NCBI RefSeq assembly: GCF_042683665.1
Contig: NZ_JBHUOO010000004.1
Direction: 5' to 3' (one strand)
Length of the DNA: 64,000 nt
Origin: Leeuwenhoekiella polynyae
Lineage (GTDB): Bacteria; Bacteroidota; Bacteroidia; Flavobacteriales; Flavobacteriaceae
Shown here: positions 25,989 to 35,051 of the stretch, one piece after another
How positions within the stretch are numbered: the stretch's first letter is position 1
Layout: the number at the start of each line of letters is the position of its first letter
The notes under the pieces: generated by a model
Database searches by the model: none
What the model saw: the letters and a program-made list of their open reading frames with translations, nothing else
Told to the model about the DNA's origin: nothing
Position numbers and translations under genes: made by a program

Positions 25989-27413
25989 CTACTTTTTGAA
26001 ATGATCTTTAAAAGCTTTATGAGCAGCGTGATATCCACACATACCATGAACACCACCGCCTGGAGGTGTTGACGAAGAGCATAGGTACATACTTTTATTT
26101 GAAGTGCTATACGGAGATATTTTTACAATAGGCCGTGTAAAGAGTTGTGTGATATCTTGCTTACCTCCATTTATATCACCACCTATTATATTGGGATTGA
26201 ATGCTTCTAGTTCTTGTGTGTTTTTGGTGCTTCTGGCAAGAATGAGTTGTTTAAATCCGGGGGCAACCTTTTCTATTTGATTTTCGATTATCGTGGTCAT
26301 ATCTGTGATATTCCCATTAGGAACGTGGCAATAAGCCCACGCAGTATGTTTACCTTCAGGTGCACGGGAATCATCAAATAAAGTATGTTGTGCGATTAAA
26401 ATATAAGGTGTTTCTGAAATAGTACCCTCATAAATCAGGGCTTCCGAGTTTTTAATTGCAGAAGTGCTATATCCTATATGCACTGTTCCTGCCATTCTAC
26501 ATTTTTCATTTGTAAACGGAATGGATTTATCTAATGCCCAATCAATTTTGAAAACTCCAGGCCCATATTTAAAATTTGAGAGTCGCTTTCTGTAAGTTTG
26601 ACTTAGATTGGTGTTTTTAATAGCCAAGAGTTGTTTAGGTGTACAATCAAACAAATAAGCATCTGCCTTTGGAAGTGATTCAACATCTGTTACTTTATGA
26701 TTTAAAATAAGAGTTCCACCTAAAGATTTGTAATAGGATACCAAGGCCTTAATCAAATTACCGGCACCACCTTTAGGAAAAGGCCAGTTGTATTTATGAG
26801 CCATTATACTTAGTACCAATCCAAATGAACTCGAAGCCCAGGCATCTAGTGGGAGTGTTGAATGAGCGGCTGCACCAAAGAAAAAGGCCTTTGTCTTTTC
26901 ATTCTGGAAATAATGATCACTAAGTTGCTCTGCAGATTGTATAGCTTTTAACCCAAAACGAATAAAATCTAATGGGTTTTCGGGAATTGTAAGTGGTCCT
27001 AATAAATCTGAATCTACAGATTCCCATTTTGATGTAATCTTTTCAAATACATTGAGATATGCTTCTTCATCGGCACCCAACTCTGAAGCGGTTATTTTTA
27101 CATCGGTATATGCCGCTACAGCGCTACCGTCTAAAAAAGGATGGGCATAGGGGATTTTAGGAAATATCCATTCTAATCCATGGTCTTTTAGAGGAAGTGT
27201 TTTTAAAAACGGAGAGGCAAAAGCCATGGGATGTATCGCCGATCCTGTATCATGTTGAAAACCCGGTAATGTTAATGGCTGTGTTTTTGTAGAGCCACCC
27301 GGTGCATTTGATCCCTCATAAATACAAGTTTTCAAACCTTTTTGCTGGAGGTAAATCGCTGCTGCAATACCATTTATACCACTTCCTACTAGTATGCAGT
27401 CATAATTTTTCAT
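25989..27413 (-). CDS. Phytoene desaturase-like FAD oxidoreductase
   Basis: This is a 474-aa flavoprotein of the phytoene dehydrogenase/COG1233 type. The dinucleotide motif (ILVGSGINGIAAAIYLQQKG) is at residues 7-26, followed by GGSTKTQPL and the HDTGSAIHPMAF segment. The C-terminal FAD-contact motif STPPGGGVHGMCGYHAAHKA is intact. Enzymes of this group dehydrogenate or isomerise carotenoids or other lipophilic substrates; the substrate here is unknown. It overlaps the upstream NAD-binding gene by one base, so the two act as one operon. Confidence 0.88.
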   Translation of the reverse strand: MKNYDCILVGSGINGIAAAIYLQQKGLKTCIYEGSNAPGGSTKTQPLTLPGFQHDTGSAIHPMAFASPFLKTLPLKDHGLEWIFPKIPYAHPFLDGSAVAAYTDVKITASELGADEEAYLNVFEKITSKWESVDSDLLGPLTIPENPLDFIRFGLKAIQSAEQLSDHYFQNEKTKAFFFGAAAHSTLPLDAWASSSFGLVLSIMAHKYNWPFPKGGAGNLIKALVSYYKSLGGTLILNHKVTDVESLPKADAYLFDCTPKQLLAIKNTNLSQTYRKRLSNFKYGPGVFKIDWALDKSIPFTNEKCRMAGTVHIGYSTSAIKNSEALIYEGTISETPYILIAQHTLFDDSRAPEGKHTAWAYCHVPNGNITDMTTIIENQIEKVAPGFKQLILARSTKNTQELEAFNPNIIGGDINGGKQDITQLFTRPIVKISPYSTSNKSMYLCSSSTPPGGGVHGMCGYHAAHKAFKDHFKK

Positions 27414-28282
27414 TAGGGCAACTCATTTTCATCTATAGAGTTCAGGTATTGCCTGAAGGTAATTACCCCGTGTTTTTCTCCTATCATGTCATGAGTAGTT
27501 ATGTATTTGAAGAAGCCAACTTTATCGTGTAAATTTTTATCAAAAAATTGAGGTAAAAAAGCGCCAACATTAGCTATAGTACTAGGTATTTTCACAATTT
27601 TAGCGCCAAAACGTTCCTGTATCATTAATGCCATCTCATATCTAGAATGGATTTCAGGCCCCCCGATTATGCGTATTCCCGTGATTCTATTTTTTAAGGT
27701 ATTCAGCACAACTTCAGCCATATCGGTTTGAGAAATGCTATTGGTTTTGGCTTCACCGTCACCTATAACTGGAATCATATTTCTTTTGGCCATTATTGCC
27801 AAATCATTTAAACCTGAAAAAAGTCCAACAGGTCTTAAAATACAATGAGGAATTCCGGACTCTTCTAATTTTTTTTCAAACTTTTTATGATTTTTAGGTA
27901 TCGCATAATCATCATTATCTCCCGCTTCTTTTATAGATATGTATATGTAATAGGATACTTTATTTTTCAAAGCATCTAAAAGAACCTCAGCATTACCTAT
28001 ATGATCTACTTCATTAAATGTGTCTGGAGAATTTGTGAATAAACTCACACTTTTACCCATCCCTGAAATTACAGTGGTAATACCCTCCGTTATGCCCTGT
28101 ATTTTTTCTGGGTTGGTAACGGGATCTACAATCCAAATATCAGGTGTGTAGGGCTGCAATTTTTCAGCTCCATCAAACGAACTTGTTTGTGCTCTAAACG
28201 GAATTAAAACTCGCTTTAAACATTTAGCAATTTCCAGACCTAAAGATCCAGAACCTCCCAACAACAGCACTTTTGAGCTCAT
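27413..28282 (-). CDS. NAD(P)-dependent epimerase/NmrA-like protein
   Basis: This is a 289-aa atypical SDR. The cofactor motif LLGGSGSLGLEIAKCLKRV is at residues 6-24. A YYIYISIKEAGDND strand and HCILRPVGLFSGLNDL are typical of the NmrA-like/UbiA-associated group. A good ribosome-binding site (AAAGGAG) lies just upstream of the ATG at 28280-28282. It is the first gene of the two-gene unit with the desaturase. Confidence 0.85.
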   Translation of the reverse strand: MSSKVLLLGGSGSLGLEIAKCLKRVLIPFRAQTSSFDGAEKLQPYTPDIWIVDPVTNPEKIQGITEGITTVISGMGKSVSLFTNSPDTFNEVDHIGNAEVLLDALKNKVSYYIYISIKEAGDNDDYAIPKNHKKFEKKLEESGIPHCILRPVGLFSGLNDLAIMAKRNMIPVIGDGEAKTNSISQTDMAEVVLNTLKNRITGIRIIGGPEIHSRYEMALMIQERFGAKIVKIPSTIANVGAFLPQFFDKNLHDKVGFFKYITTHDMIGEKHGVITFRQYLNSIDENELP

Positions 28283-28512
28283 ATTTTTCTCCTTTTAGCT
28301 TCATAAATGTAAACTACATATTTTGTTTAAATCAATTATTGCAGCTAATTAACGTTAGTTTTGCATAGTTTCTACGAGCGTAAAAATCGAGATGAACCTG
28401 TGATGCAATCCACTAAATAAGGGTATTGGGAAATTTTCTAAGTTTTTATTAAGATAATTCGTAGAAATTAAATATAACTTAGAAATTATTAATTATTATA
28501 ATTTTCAACGAC

Positions 28513-28650
28513 ATGGGTGCCAATAAAAAAGAATCAAAAAATGATAAAAAAGAGAATAAGCAAGACATTGATAAAGGCCCATTAAAGGATAAACACGTAA
28601 ATCAATATGGAGAAAAGGATAATGAATCGAAGAAGAAACGTGGGGCTTAA
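28513..28650 (+). CDS. Small lysine-rich hydrophilic protein (45 aa)
   Basis: This is a 45-residue frame from an ATG at 28513 to TAA at 28648-28650. The product is almost entirely charged or polar (MGANKKESKNDKKENKQDID, then GPLKDKHVNQYGEKDNE, then a KKKRGA tail). Short basic proteins of this kind are common in Flavobacteriia. The function is unknown. It reads in the same direction as the DUF3891 gene 63 bp later. Confidence 0.6.
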   Translation: MGANKKESKNDKKENKQDIDKGPLKDKHVNQYGEKDNESKKKRGA

Positions 28651-28713
28651 TATTCATTAACAGAAAACGCTGTAGTTTATTTTTAGATTTTTTAATACTA
28701 TTTTTAATAACCA

Positions 28714-29436
28714 ATGATTGTCAATCTAAATACAGAGGGTTTTTCTATAATAACCCAGACACATCACGCGCATCTGGCTTGCTTGATTGCTGAAAATTTA
28801 AAAGAGGAGTATAAGAAACTTTATTTTTCAGATGTGTTTGCTGCTATCGCTTTCCACGAATCTAAAGAAACTGATTTTAATTATAACCAACAACTTAGTG
28901 ATTTAGGTCAGCCAATCTCATTCGATAAGCCTGAAGGATCTACAGCAGAATCAGCAAAGAAGGTTGAGCATATTCTAAATGATTTAGTTACTAGATCACT
29001 TCTAGTAGCAGCTTTAGTAAGCAGTCATTTTAAATTTTTGTACCCTGAAGTTTTCAATAATAAACTGGTATCTCCAAGGAATTGTAATCTTGACAAAGAT
29101 GCTATGAAACTCTATGCAATACCAGTTAAAGAATATAAGTTACTTTATGGTATTTTAAAGTTTTGTGACCGACTTTCATTAATGATCTGCAAAGAGGAAT
29201 TTCCAGATGCAAACCGCTGTTTTGAGATTAATCATTCATTAGGAAACACACTTCATAATATGCTTGAAAAAGAGGGTGAATTTCTAATAGATCCTTGGCC
29301 TTTTACGGGAGATTCTTTGGAAATAAATTATGAATATCATCTTATAAAACAAAGCAGTTTTAAAAATACGGAAGCTTTTTTAAAAGCTTTTTCAGAAAGT
29401 GAAATTTGCTTAAAAAAAGTAGTTTTTAAAAACTGA
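28714..29436 (+). CDS. DUF3891-family protein
   Basis: This is a 240-aa cytoplasmic protein. The N-terminal pattern (IITQTHHAHLACLIAENLK) and the following AAIAFHESKETDF are typical of DUF3891, whose function is not established. Its histidines could bind a metal as in HD-like phosphohydrolases, but this is inference. A terminator-like hairpin follows at 29462. Confidence 0.82.
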   Translation: MIVNLNTEGFSIITQTHHAHLACLIAENLKEEYKKLYFSDVFAAIAFHESKETDFNYNQQLSDLGQPISFDKPEGSTAESAKKVEHILNDLVTRSLLVAALVSSHFKFLYPEVFNNKLVSPRNCNLDKDAMKLYAIPVKEYKLLYGILKFCDRLSLMICKEEFPDANRCFEINHSLGNTLHNMLEKEGEFLIDPWPFTGDSLEINYEYHLIKQSSFKNTEAFLKAFSESEICLKKVVFKN

Positions 29437-29461
29437 GTTTACGAGGAGCAATACAGCATAT

Positions 29462-29490
29462 AAAAAAGACTGTCCATTGACAGCCTTTTT
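29462..29490 (+). terminator. Intrinsic terminator after the DUF3891 gene
   Basis: AAAAAAG plus CTGTC pairs with GACAG plus CTTTTT across a short loop. It lies 25 bp after the DUF3891 stop codon and ends in a T run. Confidence 0.7.
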
Positions 29491-29881
29491 AAATTGCTGG
29501 TTAATTGAATTGCAGGATGAAAATGGAGATAAAAAAACAAAAATTCCTTTGACAAGATTTGGACGTGATATGGGAATTGAAAACGTAAATCGAGCTAGTT
29601 ATATTTTAAATGATGCTGGAACTTATAAAAGTTTTAATCCTCTTAACACTGCATACGGAACTTGGTTCTTGGACAAAAAAACGAATGATATTAATCTTGA
29701 ATTACGAATTGAAGCAGAAAGTCCCTACTTACCTTCTCTCAAAAAAGCTAAAATTGTAATTAAAAGAAAAGATGGCTTTTATTATCAAAAGCCAGTCAAG
29801 AAAAGAATTTTAATTATGGGAACTGACTCAATGACAATAGCTGAAAGAGAAAAATATGTTTTGATTTATGAACGAAAATAA
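29477..29881 (+). pseudogene. Unknown gene, probably 5'-truncated
   Basis: I do not recognise this frame, which is open from about 29423 to a stop at 29881. The only start-like codon before the conserved-looking part is a TTG at 29477, inside the terminator hairpin of the previous gene. The first in-frame ATG (29570) is well inside. This suggests the true start was lost at a joint with the DUF3891 3' region. The product part is hydrophilic with beta-like alternation (TAYGTWFLDKKTNDINLELR). The stop is followed within 20 bases by a left arm of the bipartite repeat. Confidence 0.5.
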
Positions 29882-29895
29882 AAACTATGGGTAAT

Positions 29896-29988
29896 ACCTG
29901 GCGTTCGTGTGGCCGGTACAGCCTGTCCCGTTGTAGAAGGGGAGCCTGGCATAAACTCCGTGTTGACTGAACCGTCCCGATAATCATC
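29896..29988. repeat. Left arm of the bipartite repeat
   Basis: GGCGTTCGTGTGGCCGGTAC, AGCCTGTCCCGTTGTAG and ACTCCGTGTTGACTGAACCG match the left arms at 4371, 50841, 56336 and 59650. A small hairpin (CCCGATAATCATCGGG) follows at its right end. The right arm is missing; HNH-related sequence follows instead. Confidence 0.6.
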
Positions 29989-30495
29989 GGGACTTTGTCG
30001 GTGAGCCCGCTATGGAGATTAGTCTGTTTTGAGGTAGGTATTGGATCTGTTGGATGCTCTTGTGGTCTTGATTTTTTGCCGAGTATAGGTATCGTTTGTA
30101 GATGCTATTGAAGATTCTGTTTATGGGCGATACATTGCGTATAGACCGGGAAACGGATTGCGCGTTACCCACTAGACCTCGTAATTCCCTTTTCTATCTG
30201 TAAAAACAACGACCTCTGGAACCTGTTACCTGCTGCCAGGAATGTAAACGCTGCTAAAAGCGATAAGATCCCAGCTCCGGAGCTTATTGAGCGACAGCGT
30301 GATCGTATACTGGAATACTGAGAAATGCTGCACGAGCATCAACAACAACGCTTTACAAGGGAAATTCAGGTGGTTCTTTTAGGGAATCAAGGGTTTGACA
30401 GTTGGAGAGAAGAGGGCATTTCCCAATTACAAAGCAGCTGTAAGTATCTGATTAATACCCGGGACTTTGAGGCCTGGGATGTAAGGAGAAGTTAA
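29989..30495 (+). pseudogene. HNH-gene remnant with upstream repeat
   Basis: Bases 29989-30130 (from GGGACTTTGTCGGTGAGC) are shared with 37877-38025. From about 30148 the sequence is a decayed copy of the HNH gene's second half (TGTAAAAACAACGACCTCTG, then GATAAGATCCCAGCTCCGGA), with in-frame stops and frameshifts. It ends at the equivalent stop codon at 30493-30495. The conserved IDH-VIP segment is damaged, so no nuclease is made. The gap to 30654 holds nothing else. Confidence 0.75.
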
Positions 30496-30654
30496 GGGAA
30501 CTCAAAAAAGTTTGTATACTTTACGTAATTAAAAAGAATGGGATAGCTTCGCAACTACAACATTTTTAAGTATAAACAGGTGATTTTAGATAGGGTCTCA
30601 ATAGCGGTTAAAATCCAATTTTTAATTCATAAAGCTGAGCACTAAGGAAATTAT

Positions 30655-31218
30655 ATGAACGAGTTTAAAAATTTTATTAAATCCCGGGTGGGTATTAGCG
30701 AAGAAGACCTCGCACTAGTTCTCTCAAAATTCAAGAGTACAACAGTTAAGAAAGGTGTGCTTGTATTGAGAAAAGGACAAATTGCCAATCAATACTATTT
30801 TATAAAATCCGGAGGCTTGCGACTTCATTATGGAACATTTGAAGAACAACATACTTCGTGGGTGTTTTTTGAACATGATTTTTTTACCGAGATCTCAAGT
30901 TTACACGCTCAAGTACCTTCGCGTTTCAATATTGAGGCCATAGAAAACACAGAACTTCTGGTAATCAGCAAGGCTGAAATGGATCAGCTTTATAAGAAAC
31001 TTCCCGTATGGCAAGAGTTCGGAAGAAAAATATGGGAAGCTATGTGTATCAGGCAGGTAGACCAAAACCTGAATTATCAAACCTTATCCGCCAAACAGAT
31101 TTACCTCGAACTACTCCAAAATTCTGATTTCGTAAAAAAAATACCCGTAAAGCAATTGGCTTCAATTCTGGGTATTACTCCCAATGCACTGAGCAGAATC
31201 CGCAAAGAAATCAAGTAA
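30655..31218 (+). CDS. Crp/Fnr-family regulator A
   Basis: This is a 187-aa cyclic-nucleotide-binding-fold regulator. The N-terminal beta-barrel contains KKGVLVLRKGQIANQYYFIK (about residues 33-52), the usual jelly-roll. The C-terminal helix-turn-helix is IPVKQLASILGITPNALSRI (about residues 163-182). The residues that would bind cAMP phosphate are not obvious, so the ligand is unknown. The gene ends just before a 14-bp palindrome and a strong Bacteroidota-type promoter in front of a hydrolase gene, its likely target. Confidence 0.92.
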   Translation: MNEFKNFIKSRVGISEEDLALVLSKFKSTTVKKGVLVLRKGQIANQYYFIKSGGLRLHYGTFEEQHTSWVFFEHDFFTEISSLHAQVPSRFNIEAIENTELLVISKAEMDQLYKKLPVWQEFGRKIWEAMCIRQVDQNLNYQTLSAKQIYLELLQNSDFVKKIPVKQLASILGITPNALSRIRKEIK

Positions 31219-31226
31219 GACATTAC

Positions 31227-31240
31227 CTACCATATGGTAG
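31227..31240. promoter_or_regulatory. Perfect 14-bp palindrome, candidate Crp/Fnr operator
   Basis: CTACCATATGGTAG is a perfect palindrome 8 bp after the regulator's stop codon. It directly abuts the -33-type TTTG of the hydrolase promoter. Binding there would affect transcription of the hydrolase and NmrA-like genes. Confidence 0.6.
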
Positions 31241-31270
31241 TTTGGTCAGGATTTTACCACCATACATTTG
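31241..31270 (+). promoter_or_regulatory. Bacteroidota-type promoter of the hydrolase/NmrA unit
   Basis: TTTG at 31241-31244 and TACATTTG at 31263-31270 are separated by 18 bp. They match the -33 TTTG and -7 TAnnTTTG boxes of the Bacteroidota major sigma factor. The start codon follows 18 bases later. Confidence 0.65.
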
Positions 31271-31288
31271 TAAAAATTAAAAGTACAA

Positions 31289-32215
31289 ATGATGAAAATT
31301 CAAAATCAATATGCTGATGCTGAGCTTATAAAAAGCTGGACCGGCTTTGTTAACCAATACGCTACAGTGAATGGTATAGAACTCCACTATGTAGTAGGAG
31401 GTGAGGGAGAACCACTAATTTGCCTGCCCGGATGGCCGCAAACCTGGTATTCTTACCATCCTGTTGTTCAGGAGCTCTCTAAATCATACCAAGTGATCGT
31501 AGTAGATATTAGAGGTATGGGAACATCAGAAAAACCAGAACGGGGATATGACAAGAAAACTATGGCTACAGATGTTTTAGAGCTTGTAAAAAAACTCGGT
31601 TTTGCAAAAGTACATATGATGGGCCATGATATTGGTGGAATGGTAGCGATGAGCTTTGCATTTAACTACCCGGAATTGATAGATAAGCTTATCGTATTAG
31701 ATGGGGCGCACCCCAGCGAAGGCATCTTGCAGATGCCTTTAATACCGGCTCCAGGTACATTCGGTGAAAAAATGGATGCACAGATGCCTTATGCCTGGTG
31801 GATGGGCTTCAATCAGGTTAAGGGCTTACCTGAAAAATTACTGGAAGGACGTTTTGAAATCTTGCTTGATTATCTTTTTAAGTATGTTATGATTGATGAA
31901 ACGATAATGAGTTCCTTTGAGCGTGAAGTATATGCCAGCGCATACAATGATGCCGAGAGCATTAGAGCATCCAATGCATGGTATCAGGCTTTTGCAAAAG
32001 ATATAGAGGATTCCAAATCCTATCAGCAACTAGAAATGCCCCTATTAGGCATTGGCAGTTATGTAAGCTATAATTATATGAAGATGGGGTTGCCTTACGT
32101 AGCAAACAATTTGGAGGTGATAGGAATTCTTGATAGCGGCCATTATATGTACGAGGAACAGCCGGAGCAGGTTATTGAAGCGGTGGTAAATTTCTTAACT
32201 GAAAATAAAAAATAA
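31289..32215 (+). CDS. Alpha/beta hydrolase with Asp nucleophile (epoxide hydrolase-like)
   Basis: This hydrolase has 308 aa. CLPGWPQTWYSYH (about residues 47-59) supplies the oxyanion region. MGHDIGGMVAMSF (about residue 111) is an elbow with aspartate as nucleophile, as in epoxide hydrolases and haloalkane dehalogenases. DSGHYMYEEQPEQ near the C-terminus carries the catalytic histidine. The substrate could be an epoxide, halide or ester. It starts the operon with the NmrA-like gene 11 bp downstream. Confidence 0.9.
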   Translation: MMKIQNQYADAELIKSWTGFVNQYATVNGIELHYVVGGEGEPLICLPGWPQTWYSYHPVVQELSKSYQVIVVDIRGMGTSEKPERGYDKKTMATDVLELVKKLGFAKVHMMGHDIGGMVAMSFAFNYPELIDKLIVLDGAHPSEGILQMPLIPAPGTFGEKMDAQMPYAWWMGFNQVKGLPEKLLEGRFEILLDYLFKYVMIDETIMSSFEREVYASAYNDAESIRASNAWYQAFAKDIEDSKSYQQLEMPLLGIGSYVSYNYMKMGLPYVANNLEVIGILDSGHYMYEEQPEQVIEAVVNFLTENKK

Positions 32216-32226
32216 GGAGATTTATT

Positions 32227-33123
32227 ATGAAGAAATCGATTTTAGTAGCAGGTGCTACCGGTAATTTAGGAATGAAAATTTGCCGGGAGCTGTTAAACAG
32301 AGACGCCATTGTGAGTGCTATAGCACGTCCCACGACCGACCCTCAAAAAATAGAAGCACTTTCAAAAATGGGTGTAACAATTCAAAGGGTAGACCTCAAC
32401 AGTACCAAAGAAATAGCCGATGCGTGCGAGGGGAAAGACCTGGTTGTTTCGGCTTTGGCAGGCCTGGAGGATGTGATTGTAGATTTACAAAAACGAATCT
32501 TAGATGCTGCCCTGCAAGCAAGGGTTCCTCGGTTTATTCCTTCCGATTTCTGTACTGATTATACGGATTTAGTACCGGGTGAAAACCGGAACTTTGATCT
32601 AAGAAGAGTATTCAGAACCTATCTGGATAGCACTTCCATACAAGCATCTTCCGTGTTTAACGGTGCTTTTGCAGAGATACTTCAATACCATACTCCGGTA
32701 TTAAACCGGAAGGACCAAAGCATGGGTTATTGGGGGGAGAAAGCCGACTGGAAACTGGACTTTACTACGATGGATGATACCGCTGCATTTACTGCGGAAG
32801 TAGCATTGGATGATGAGGCTCCCAGAGACTTGCAGATTGCAAGTTTTCAAATAAGTCCTAGTATGCTTCAGGCTTTTGTAAAGGAACTAACAGGCAAAAG
32901 TTTTAATCTTAGGCAGCTATCGAGTATGGAAAATTTCGAGGAGTTCATTAAAAAACAAAGAGCAGATAATCCTGCCGGGGAAATGGAATTGTATGCTAAA
33001 TGGCAGCAAAGTCAATACATGTATTCCATGTTTTCAACACAGCATCAGAACTTAGCTAACGGGCGCTATAAAAACCTTACCTGGACTTCAGCTTTAACTT
33101 ATTTACAATCTTTTTTAAGATAG
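32227..33123 (+). CDS. NmrA-like/isoflavone reductase-type NAD(P)-binding protein
   Basis: This protein has 298 aa. The cofactor motif ILVAGATGNLGMKICRELLN is at residues 5-24. RFIPSDFCTDYTDL (about residue 110) and the following lysine-poor region resemble phenylcoumaran/isoflavone reductase-like proteins. It is co-transcribed with the hydrolase, with ribosome-binding site AAGGAG just upstream. It probably reduces a product or relative of the hydrolase substrate (inference). Confidence 0.87.
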   Translation: MKKSILVAGATGNLGMKICRELLNRDAIVSAIARPTTDPQKIEALSKMGVTIQRVDLNSTKEIADACEGKDLVVSALAGLEDVIVDLQKRILDAALQARVPRFIPSDFCTDYTDLVPGENRNFDLRRVFRTYLDSTSIQASSVFNGAFAEILQYHTPVLNRKDQSMGYWGEKADWKLDFTTMDDTAAFTAEVALDDEAPRDLQIASFQISPSMLQAFVKELTGKSFNLRQLSSMENFEEFIKKQRADNPAGEMELYAKWQQSQYMYSMFSTQHQNLANGRYKNLTWTSALTYLQSFLR

Positions 33124-33217
33124 GTTTTTGATCTAAAGAGGTGGAGGTGATCCAGTATAACTTACATTGGGCTACAAACTTGTGCTGTTCAACTACTTTT
33201 AAGCATTTAATCCTTGA

Positions 33218-33225
33218 TAAATTTG
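33218..33225 (+). promoter_or_regulatory. -7 box TAAATTTG before SDR gene
   Basis: This is an exact match to TAnnTTTG, 24 bp before the SDR start codon. No clear -33 TTTG is seen at the standard distance. Confidence 0.5.
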
Positions 33226-33249
33226 TAAAATAATTTAAAGATTTAGAAG

Positions 33250-33972
33250 ATGAAAACAGTATTGATAACAGGAGGTAATAAAGGTATCGGATTTGAAACA
33301 GCTAGGCAACTAGGTGAACTGGGTTATGCGGTTAATATAGGTTGTAGAACCAATAGTAAGGGACAGGAAGCTGTAGAGAAGCTTCAAAAGTTAGGCTTGA
33401 AAAGTATAAATTGGATTGTGCTTGATGTGACAAACAGCCAATCAATTAAACAGGCCAAAACGCAACTAGCCTCCAAAATCGGCTCTCTAGATCTATTAAT
33501 CAATAATGCGGGTATTAGCGGGATTCAACCCCAAAAGTTTTCTACTCCTAATATTGAAACCTTACGAAATCTATTTGACACCAATTTCTTTGGTACCGTT
33601 GAAGTAACGCAACAATTCTTGCCTCTATTGGAAAAATCAGAACAGCCTATCATTATCAATATTTCCAGTGAAGTTGGATCTTTAGAAATTCATTCGTCAT
33701 CCGGTAAAGATCCAAATTTAGAAATTTGGAGTGCTTACGGGGCATCAAAAACGGCAGTAAATGCGTTTACGGTTATGCTAGCTAACGAGTTGGAAGATAC
33801 TTCATTCAGGATTTTTAGCGTGACACCAGGCTATACAGCAACAGATCTTAATGATCATCAAGGAACAAAAACAGTAGAAGAGGGTGCCGCTGCTATTGTT
33901 AGGATAGCTACTGAAGCAACTCGTTTTACTTCTGGAAAATTTTATGGGGAGCAAGGCGAAGTTACTTGGTAA
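33250..33972 (+). CDS. Short-chain dehydrogenase (SDR)
   Basis: This is a classical SDR of 240 aa: TGGNKGIG at residues 6-13, NNAG near 86, the ISSE segment with catalytic Ser near 137, and YGASK (Tyr/Lys pair) near 159. Substrate is unknown. It is followed 93 bp later by an AraC regulator in the same direction, the arrangement seen several times in this window. Confidence 0.92.
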   Translation: MKTVLITGGNKGIGFETARQLGELGYAVNIGCRTNSKGQEAVEKLQKLGLKSINWIVLDVTNSQSIKQAKTQLASKIGSLDLLINNAGISGIQPQKFSTPNIETLRNLFDTNFFGTVEVTQQFLPLLEKSEQPIIINISSEVGSLEIHSSSGKDPNLEIWSAYGASKTAVNAFTVMLANELEDTSFRIFSVTPGYTATDLNDHQGTKTVEEGAAAIVRIATEATRFTSGKFYGEQGEVTW

Positions 33973-34065
33973 GTTATTATGTATTGATTCAGTTTTTGAG
34001 TTTATGAATAGTAAAAATTAGATATGTAGATTTGTTACTTATCTTAAGAAAAGAATAGTATTTCA

Positions 34066-34983
34066 ATGCAAAACATTTGCAAGGTAAAAACGATAGCAGA
34101 TTTTCATTTTTTATCGGACCTGGAGACTCCTAAACATCCTTTGGTGAGTATTATTAATTATTCCGGTTTGAATATTTCCCAAAAGGAACGAGATTCTAGC
34201 TGGATGCTTGATTGCTACCTTATAGCCATAAAACGTGGATTGCAGGGGAAAATGTATTATGGGCAACAGCAGTATGATTGCGACAAGGGCATTATGTTTT
34301 TTGTGGCACCTAAACAAGTGTTTCGTATTGAGCCAGACCCAAGTCCTAATGAGAATAGATCAGGGTGGATGTTATTGATTCATCCTGATTTTATCTGGCA
34401 TACTTCCTTGGCTAAAACAATATCAAAATATGATTTTTTTGATTATGCCATAAATGAAGCTTTATTTCTTTCAGAAGATGAGGAAGAAACATTAGAACCC
34501 ATTTTGAATGGAATTAAAAAAGAATATCAAACGGATATTGATCAATACAGTCAAAATATTATTACGGCTCACATCGAAACCTTACTTCAGTATTCAGAAC
34601 GCTTTTATCAACGCCAATTTACCTCCCGCAAAGTCACTAATAGTAAAGTTGTCGAGAGCTTTGAAACCTTATTAATAGACCATTTGAACTCAGATGTCTC
34701 GTTAAAAAGTGGTCTGCCTAGCGTGCAATTTTTGGCGGAACAGCTTCACATTACCTCTAAGTATTTAAGTAAGCTATTAAAAGAAATCACAGGACAAACG
34801 CCTCAGCAACATATTCAAGAAAAGGTAATCGAAATTGCAAAATTGCAATTATCGACCACAGAAGAATCAGTTAACGAAATAGCTTATAATTTAGGATTCG
34901 CGCATCCTCAATCGTTTAATAAGCTCTTCAAAAGAAAGACAGATCAGTCCCCGCTGGAATTTAGAAAATCTTTTTTTCAATAA
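34066..34983 (+). CDS. AraC-family regulator, paralogue 3
   Basis: This is a 305-aa member of the same family as 8960. The sensor half has YGQQQYDCDKGIMFFVAPKQ and SGWMLLIHPDFIWHTSL. The linker is QYSERFYQRQFTSRK. The DNA-binding half has VQFLAEQLHITSKYLSKLLK and VNEIAYNLGFAHPQSFNKLF. It probably responds to a substrate of the SDR just upstream. Another HNH-gene remnant begins about 70 bp after it. Confidence 0.92.
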   Translation: MQNICKVKTIADFHFLSDLETPKHPLVSIINYSGLNISQKERDSSWMLDCYLIAIKRGLQGKMYYGQQQYDCDKGIMFFVAPKQVFRIEPDPSPNENRSGWMLLIHPDFIWHTSLAKTISKYDFFDYAINEALFLSEDEEETLEPILNGIKKEYQTDIDQYSQNIITAHIETLLQYSERFYQRQFTSRKVTNSKVVESFETLLIDHLNSDVSLKSGLPSVQFLAEQLHITSKYLSKLLKEITGQTPQQHIQEKVIEIAKLQLSTTEESVNEIAYNLGFAHPQSFNKLFKRKTDQSPLEFRKSFFQ

Positions 34984-35051
34984 ATCCCGTTGGTTAGCGT
35001 TTCTGAAGTTTTTCTCCTTCATGATGTACTCAATATCCAAAGTAAGGAATA

